A stretch of DNA of 44,179 nucleotides from Pasteurella testudinis DSM 23072 (GTDB lineage: Bacteria > Pseudomonadota > Gammaproteobacteria > Enterobacterales > Pasteurellaceae). Each line of letters opens with the position of its first letter. Within the stretch, counting starts at the first letter, position 1. Location: positions 126-44,304 of the forward strand of contig NZ_FWWV01000011.1 of the NCBI RefSeq assembly GCF_900176075.1, read 5' to 3'. The notes under the pieces were generated by a model. It was not told the origin of the DNA. It searched no databases and worked only from the letters and a program-made list of their open reading frames with translations. Positions 40,162 to 44,179 of this stretch are shown here, piece by piece. A program made the translations under genes and the position numbers.

Positions 40162-41952
40162 TTATCCCTCCCACTCCTCAAACGTGGCGTGGCGGTCTTT
40201 CCAGTAAATATTAGTGAGCTGCGCATTGTCTTTTTTGCGCTCTTCTAGCGTGGCTTTTTGCCCGGCTTCTTTCAATGCGTCAGGCAGTGCTTGCTTGAAT
40301 GATAACAGGCTTAAGCGCTGGCTATAATTCTGACAATCGCAATATTTCAGATAAGCTTGATAAAGTGCGGTGTCGGCGTTGCGTTTGCTGGTGCCACTGC
40401 CCCAATAAAGTCCGCTGATTTTGGCGTTCTTGTCTCTTGGTGTATCATTTTCATTTACCGGCACCACCTTAAAGGCTGAGGCAAAATCAATCAAATGATT
40501 AGCTTTCTGCTTGATATTAAGTCCGTCCGAATGGCTTCGAAACGCTTCTAATATCTTGCGGGCTTCTTCCGGGTTATCCTGAAAACGGTTTAGTAGCAAG
40601 TGAACAATGCCATAAATTTCACCTTTGATTTTATCTATAAAATTCACATCTTTTTTACTTTCGGGAATTGGCTTATCAAAGAAAATAATCACTCGGCGGC
40701 GTGCGATACCGCCGTTTCTGTCAGTGAATAAAATCGGGTTATTGGTGATCATCATATAGTTAGCCGTTGGTTTATAATCAAACGGATCTTTATACAACAA
40801 TTTAACCGTCATCACATCGCCGCCGGTGAACGCTTTTAAACCGTCTGCGCTGCCGCTATAGTCTTTTTGATCGGGTGAGTACGCAAAAGACTTTCCGATA
40901 AATAACGATCGTGTTTCAGGCTTGTCAAAATCTTTGATTGCCATGATCACGCTGTTACCGCGGCCGCTTAACGTGGCGGCAATTTCCCCTAGCAATGATT
41001 TCCCGGCACCACCAACGCCGGTTACTTCAAGAAATAGCCCCCAGTGGTGTTGATTGGTTAGAATCATGTACAAGCCAGCTAAAATAGCGGATTTCTTTTC
41101 TTGGCTGCCGCTGGTGGCAAAATTTAACCAGTCATTAAAGTGCGGTGTTGCCTTGCTGGTGATATTACAAGGGAAATTATCAATCATACGCAATCCCAAA
41201 TCAGGATTGTGCGCGATGAATTCACCAGTCTTTTTATTCAGTGCGCCATTCGTGAAGCCGATATAATCCATGCTTTCTATCGGCATTTCATCAATGCTTA
41301 ACGTAATCAATTCCGCTAATTTTCGTAGCGTGTTGATCTTATAGTCTGATTTGTTTTCACGGTAAAAAGACAAGGTTTTGCGCTCTAACCGCTCTTGGGC
41401 AACTTCTTCCCATACTGCGCCCGTGTATTGGTAAGTTTTTCCTAGGGTAATGTCACGTCTTAGCGGGGAATCATGCCACCCTAGGAACGCTTTAACTTTG
41501 TCGTCATCGCTGGCATGATGAAGATCAATTTCAGTATCAAGAAGCGATTCAACCACCTGCTTATTTACATCGTCTTCACCAGCTCGCACTTTAGCCAGTT
41601 TTTCGCTTAAATCTTGCCGTTGGAGTGCTGAATCATAAAAGTTCAGGGTTTTGACTTTGCTATGCTTCGCAATACTGGCAATGATCCCCTCAATCTCACT
41701 AGCCTCTAATGTGCCTGCTTGATGAATCGAGGCGATCTCTTGATCTTCCGGTACAATTGCCACATTCGGCAGTTTCTTTAATTCCCTAGTACCGACAAGG
41801 ACGGGAATATCATCTTTAGACAGTTTCCGCCATTGTGAAATCTTTTCCCGTGAGGGCTTGGCATAAGCCAGCCCCCCGGCAATAACAATTAATTCATCTC
41901 GGTAATTTCGATCTTGTGAATTGAAATACCGCGCCTTAGTTAAGTTAGACAT
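40162..41952 (-). CDS. phage/plasmid P4-D5 family helicase (DUF5906-like)
   Basis: This 596-aa protein has an SF3-type helicase domain in its second half: Walker A GVGGAGKS (312-319), an FTGGD region near 375, the sensor-1-like MMITNNP, and the arginine-finger-like GGIARRRVIIFF. This is the C-terminal architecture of P4 alpha and D5-type replicases. The first 200 residues show no zinc finger or TOPRIM primase motif that I can see, so priming may depend on the host. The frame extends upstream to 42012, but the ATG at 41952 has GGAGGGG five bases upstream and is chosen. It is the last gene of the leftward element operon. Confidence 0.85.
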   Translation of the reverse strand: MSNLTKARYFNSQDRNYRDELIVIAGGLAYAKPSREKISQWRKLSKDDIPVLVGTRELKKLPNVAIVPEDQEIASIHQAGTLEASEIEGIIASIAKHSKVKTLNFYDSALQRQDLSEKLAKVRAGEDDVNKQVVESLLDTEIDLHHASDDDKVKAFLGWHDSPLRRDITLGKTYQYTGAVWEEVAQERLERKTLSFYRENKSDYKINTLRKLAELITLSIDEMPIESMDYIGFTNGALNKKTGEFIAHNPDLGLRMIDNFPCNITSKATPHFNDWLNFATSGSQEKKSAILAGLYMILTNQHHWGLFLEVTGVGGAGKSLLGEIAATLSGRGNSVIMAIKDFDKPETRSLFIGKSFAYSPDQKDYSGSADGLKAFTGGDVMTVKLLYKDPFDYKPTANYMMITNNPILFTDRNGGIARRRVIIFFDKPIPESKKDVNFIDKIKGEIYGIVHLLLNRFQDNPEEARKILEAFRSHSDGLNIKQKANHLIDFASAFKVVPVNENDTPRDKNAKISGLYWGSGTSKRNADTALYQAYLKYCDCQNYSQRLSLLSFKQALPDALKEAGQKATLEERKKDNAQLTNIYWKDRHATFEEWEG

Positions 41953-41992
41953 CACCCCTCCATTCCTTTTTGTGCGTTGCTGATTAGCGTTT

Positions 41993-42145
41993 CTACCGTC
42001 CAAACACATCACAAATCAAATGATCAGCAAGACAAACGTAATCGCCGCATTGTTGATGATAGTCTTGAAGTAACACGGTGATCGCTTTTGCCTGTGTTAA
42101 GTTCTGGTTAATCCAGTCTTGTTTATCGAATGAGATATTAGCCAT
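41993..42145 (-). CDS. small satellite protein, 50 aa
   Basis: This hypothetical protein, MANISFDKQDWINQNLTQAK at its start, ends in ADHLICDVFGR. I do not recognise a family. The start ATG overlaps the stop of the upstream 72-aa gene by 8 bases (ATGGCTAA), which supports real, coupled translation. The longer frame to 42202 would begin inside the upstream gene without a ribosome binding site. Such small proteins are usual before P4-type replicases. Confidence 0.65.
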   Translation of the reverse strand: MANISFDKQDWINQNLTQAKAITVLLQDYHQQCGDYVCLADHLICDVFGR

Positions 42146-42356
42146 GTTGTACCCCCACACGCATTGCGCCCTGTTGTTTTTGGTATAACTCTTCACAAAC
42201 ACGATTCAGGGAATTTTCAATAGCTGAAATGGCGTTGGCTTGAAATGGATATTCTACTGATAATCCTAAAGCCGCTAAATTCAGCAAAGCGGTAATTTGA
42301 TTTAGCGCTATGGTTAAATCGTCAAATTCATTCCAGTCAAATGTGATATTACGCAT
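42138..42356 (-). CDS. small satellite protein, 72 aa
   Basis: This hypothetical protein begins MRNITFDWNEFDDLTIALNQ and is predicted to be mainly helical, with alternating Leu/Ala. No family is recognised. Its ATG overlaps the Icd-like stop by 8 bases (ATGCGTAA) and has GGGGGTGG upstream. The frame continues to 42398, but that start would lie inside the upstream gene. Confidence 0.7.
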   Translation of the reverse strand: MRNITFDWNEFDDLTIALNQITALLNLAALGLSVEYPFQANAISAIENSLNRVCEELYQKQQGAMRVGVQHG

Positions 42357-43293
42357 AAACCACCCCCTGAACGTCAGCAGAAAGGGCAATAGGCGCATGT
42401 GTGGCGGTGTTTGGTTGGGTTTTCATGATGGTTTTTTCCGTTAGTTTTTTTAGTAAAGACTTACCGCCCTTAGTGGGGTGCGATAAGGGATCAACTACAA
42501 CTACTAACGGTAGGTTGCCCGCCTTATTCGTGCGGATAAAATCCGCCTTATTTCGACGTGTCTCCCTTACCGCAAATTCGGTATTTTCAGATAGGCTTAA
42601 CGCCTCATTGAAATGAATTTGAGGTAAAAAAATACCGCATGAGTTACGGCTGCGGTTTCCGCCGTGTGTAGTTGTAGTGCTGGAAATACTAACGGCATTC
42701 TTGGCGGCTGTCAATCCACCAGCGGTTAAAGTGCGGTTTGGGTTAATCTGTCCGGCGAAGAACAAGACATAATCACGGGCTAATTTGGCGCGTGCCTGCT
42801 GTTCACTGGTGGCGGATAGGCGTAAACGGTGAAGTTGATTTGTGGTGTCGGTGCGATTAATACCGATAAATAAATAGATCATGGCTGTAACTCCTTGTGT
42901 AAATTTAGAAGTTACCGCTGAAGTTCTCAGGCTTGGGCGGTAACGTGCGACGGGCTGAGAAACTGCGACACAAGGAAAGCAGCAAAGGGCGAAACCTTTC
43001 CCATCGCACGCTACCATAGAGAATAAATCACAAGACGGATCTATTTTGGGTGTGCGACTTTCACGCATAAAAAAACACGCATTATTAGGCGTGTCATGCG
43101 CCTTGTATCTATTCGAGTTCTCAGGCTCGGCAGCCGATTTTGCGACTGCGGGAACAAAATACCCTAAAGTGCGGTGGGTTGTAAAGTGATTTGGGTCACG
43201 TTTTTGAATATTGGTAGGGTGTCCGCCGTTGGCTGATACTGCCGCCAACGTTTGGGCGCTAATGGTTTTTCGGGTATAATTTGGCTTAGCCAT
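42349..43293 (-). CDS. Icd-like protein (host cell division inhibitor family), with internal start at 42882
   Basis: The frame gives 314 aa from the ATG at 43293 (GAGGA upstream) or 177 aa from the internal ATG at 42882, which has the better site AAGGAG nine bases upstream. The second part (MIYLFIGINRTDTTNQLHRL, then ARAKLARDYVLFFAGQINPN) is the conserved core of proteins annotated as Icd-like in P4-type prophages, named after phage P1 Icd. The first ~137 codons coincide with an intrinsic terminator and RNA pairing signals, so they may be a translated regulatory RNA. The tail ends in VQGVVYA and overlaps the next gene. A cell-division role is only by annotation tradition and should not be taken as shown. 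Confidence 0.6.
   Translation of the reverse strand: MAKPNYTRKTISAQTLAAVSANGGHPTNIQKRDPNHFTTHRTLGYFVPAVAKSAAEPENSNRYKAHDTPNNACFFMRESRTPKIDPSCDLFSMVACDGKGFALCCFPCVAVSQPVARYRPSLRTSAVTSKFTQGVTAMIYLFIGINRTDTTNQLHRLRLSATSEQQARAKLARDYVLFFAGQINPNRTLTAGGLTAAKNAVSISSTTTTHGGNRSRNSCGIFLPQIHFNEALSLSENTEFAVRETRRNKADFIRTNKAGNLPLVVVVDPLSHPTKGGKSLLKKLTEKTIMKTQPNTATHAPIALSADVQGVVYA
42882..42976 (-). promoter_or_regulatory. RBS-hiding hairpin before the internal Icd start
   Basis: On the mRNA, TCCTTGTGT (minus strand, 42976-42968) is a perfect 9-base complement of ACACAAGGA (42900-42892), which includes the Shine-Dalgarno sequence of the ATG at 42882. Between them an 8-bp stem GTTACCGC/GCGGTAAC (42944-42912) folds separately. 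Closed, this would block translation of the internal start. Confidence 0.65.
43068..43160 (-). ncRNA. possible C4-like antisense RNA, ending at the internal terminator
   Basis: An intrinsic terminator lies inside the Icd-like frame in the sense direction: ACACGC and GCGTGT (43094-43089 and 43080-43075) followed by six U. A transcript started near 43390 would end here. Upstream it carries AGCCTGAGAACT, repeated again just before the hidden RBS, and its CTGAGAA core can pair with TTCTCAG at about 42961-42955. This resembles phage P1/P7 C4 antisense RNA, cut from the leader of the gene it silences. The 5' boundary is a guess. Confidence 0.42.
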
Positions 43294-43357
43294 AGTCTTA
43301 TCCTCGGTAAGATGGTTGGTTAGAGGCTCTTTTAGTGCTGAGAACACTATCGGAGCC

Positions 43358-43426
43358 TTGTTTGTTTTAGCAATTATCGTTATACTGTAATTACATTGAA
43401 TATCATCATAATTCGGAGTAATTACA
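43358..43426 (+). promoter_or_regulatory. promoter and repeated palindrome before the 57-aa RHH gene
   Basis: TTGTTT (43358-43363), a 17-base spacer and TATACT (43381-43386) form a good promoter. The palindrome TGTAATTACA (43386-43395) overlaps its -10, and GTAATTACA recurs at 43418-43426, 31 bases later or three helical turns. This suits cooperative binding by a ribbon-helix-helix repressor and may also control the divergent Icd-like operon. Confidence 0.6.
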
Positions 43427-43600
43427 ATGTCAACCAAAAAAGAAAATAAATCACAACAGTACCAAATACGGCTTACTGATGAATTTCGCCAGCAATTGGA
43501 AGAACAAGCTAAAAGTGATGGCGATACCGCTTTAGCAACGTGGATTAAACGAATTTTGCGCAAAGAACTCTCCGCGCGCGGCATTGAGCCGAAAGGGTAA
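43427..43600 (+). CDS. Arc/RHH-type DNA-binding protein, 57 aa
   Basis: This short protein begins MSTKKENKSQQYQIRLTDEF, giving a beta strand (YQIRL) followed by two helices (RQQLEEQAKSDGDTALATWI, then KRILRKEL), the ribbon-helix-helix pattern of Arc-like repressors. GGAG lies nine bases before the ATG. It is divergent from the element operon with a repeated palindrome between them, so it is a likely regulator of the satellite. A small hairpin (43621-43634) follows the stop. Confidence 0.72.
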   Translation: MSTKKENKSQQYQIRLTDEFRQQLEEQAKSDGDTALATWIKRILRKELSARGIEPKG

Positions 43601-43723
43601 GGGGTTGATTTTAAAGCAAAGCCGAAAATTCGGCTCTGTACAGTGATTTCCTGATATTTCAGGAGATTCCAACGGCTCAAGGGAGTATGCCCAAATTTGG
43701 ACACCCCCACCAAAAGAAAACTA

Positions 43724-43930
43724 TTGCAATAATTTTCATATTGATTAAAATATTTATGACTTAAATTCATGTTTGGTTTTCTCTAAATTTTTCTAAATGT
43801 GGGTTTAAGTATCAGTAGGGTACTGAGTGCGTTACTGTGATCTTGCTCGTAGTTGTGAATATGATTATAAGTTTAGGCATATGCTTATAGTCATCTAGAT
43901 TAGGCTGGAATGATTCCAGCCTTTTTTATT
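43724..43930 (+). ncRNA. candidate small RNA with promoter and terminator
   Basis: A promoter-like TTGCAA (43724-43729), 16-base spacer and TAAAAT (43746-43751) precedes a region with no usable reading frame that ends in an intrinsic terminator AGGCTGGAA/TTCCAGCCT (43902-43922) plus six T. Internal pairing such as CAGTA-GGG-TACTG near 43815 is visible. A transcript of about 170 bases is plausible. The terminator could instead belong to the IS element's left end. Confidence 0.4.
43902..43929 (+). terminator. intrinsic terminator before the IS element
   Basis: A 9-bp stem AGGCTGGAA (43902-43910) with TTCCAGCCT (43914-43922) and a three-base loop is followed by TTTTT (43923-43927). Confidence 0.88.
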
Positions 43931-44008
43931 ATAGGCAGACGAAGACTGCCTATAAAAACCATACGCTATGCGTATGGAATCAAAGAGCTTAAGCGATGAA
44001 AAGAAAAA

Positions 44009-44062
44009 ATCCTCCGATATAATGAATAAGGCTGATAACCAAAATTCAAAATATAGGAGGAT
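44009..44062 (+). promoter_or_regulatory. hairpin hiding the tnpA ribosome binding site
   Basis: ATCCTCCGATA (44009-44019) pairs, with one mismatch, with TATAGGAGGAT (44052-44062), which contains the AGGAGG of tnpA. IS200 is known to restrain its transposase this way. A -10-like TATAAT (44018-44023) lies in the same stretch, so transcripts starting there would lack the 5' arm and transcripts from outside would include it. Confidence 0.7.
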
Positions 44063-44068
44063 ATGCCA

Positions 44069-44179
44069 ATGGCAAATAAATCCAATGACGATTCGAGTTT
44101 ATCACACACAAGATGGAACTGTAAGTATCACATAGTCTTTACCCCTAAATTCAGACGAAAAGCGATTTATGGGAAATTA
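44069..44179 (+). CDS. tnpA: IS200-type transposase TnpA, N-terminal 37 residues
   Basis: The partial product begins MANKSNDDSSLSHTRWNCKY and continues HIVFTPKFRRKAIYG, the conserved start of Y1 HUH transposases of the IS200 group (SLAHTRWNCKYHIVF). The HUH and catalytic Tyr motifs lie beyond the window. AGGAGG eight bases upstream fixes the ATG at 44069; an in-frame ATG at 44063 is too close to the Shine-Dalgarno sequence. Confidence 0.88.
   Translation, partial: MANKSNDDSSLSHTRWNCKYHIVFTPKFRRKAIYGKL

Larger units (their letters stand above)
43931..44179 (+). mobile_element. IS200/IS605-family element, left part
   Basis: The left side of an IS200-type element runs off the window. It has two left-end hairpins, ATAGGCAG/CTGCCTAT (43931-43953) and CCATACGC/GCGTATGG with a three-base loop (43959-43977), fitting the subterminal palindromes recognised by the HUH transposase. 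The exact left boundary and the target tetranucleotide cannot be set from one end. Confidence 0.72.

Noticed and set aside
43701-43712. tRNA-like 3' end ACACCCCCACCA, possible att site in a tRNA
   Set aside because: No T-arm, anticodon arm or acceptor partner can be found upstream.
43294-43770. Upstream extension of the Icd-like frame (to 473 aa in total)
   Set aside because: It runs antisense through the RHH gene and its promoter and has no ribosome binding site; the ATG at 43293 has a good one.

Overview
The window is from a gamma-proteobacterium of the family Pasteurellaceae. The 9-base DNA uptake signal of the Haemophilus-type clade (AAGTGCGGT or its complement ACCGCACTT) occurs roughly once per kilobase on both strands, inside and between genes. 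Gene order also matches Haemophilus-like genomes: dnaE-accA, cca-ygiM-pitA-DUF47, dacB/greA/yhbY/rlmE/ftsH, and hemH-thioesterase-ydiJ-ompA. Two tandem ompA (P5/Omp29-type) genes recall Aggregatibacter, but the genus is an inference.

Layout. 1-463: 3' end of a 5S rRNA, its terminator, and a leftward terminator for tilS. 464-8721: leftward block tilS, pdxY, accA, dnaE, CPA1 antiporter. 8852-9745: a rightward EEP-family protein meeting a leftward toxin-antitoxin pair. 10440-14473: leftward cca, ygiM-like, pitA and its DUF47 partner. 14750-22195: rightward CYTH triphosphatase, radA, yoaA, tsaB, Slp lipoprotein and fadD. A second toxin-antitoxin pair (22293-22854) sits between fadD and rnd. 24176-26155: leftward tpx and dacB. 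26389-30014: greA (with a terminator-bearing leader), leftward yhbY, rlmE and ftsH. 30169-34687: leftward hemH, hotdog thioesterase and ydiJ. 35073-37510: two tandem ompA genes with related promoters. 37651-39738: an AI-2E-family membrane protein and metF with a MetJ-type operator.

Accessory region, about 39830 to the window end. A P4-like satellite or remnant encodes a D5/P4-type helicase, two tiny proteins and an Icd-like protein in one leftward operon with two 8-base start-stop overlaps and a terminator. A divergent 57-aa ribbon-helix-helix protein has a repeated palindrome in its promoter. No integrase is visible. After a stretch that may encode a small RNA, the window ends inside an IS200-type tnpA whose ribosome binding site can be hidden in a hairpin.

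The most interesting signal lies inside the Icd-like reading frame. A sense-strand intrinsic terminator and a 9-bp repeat that can hide a strong internal ribosome binding site suggest that the first ~137 codons are largely an RNA control region, resembling the C4 antisense-RNA immunity system of phages P1 and P7, with the real effector starting at 42882.
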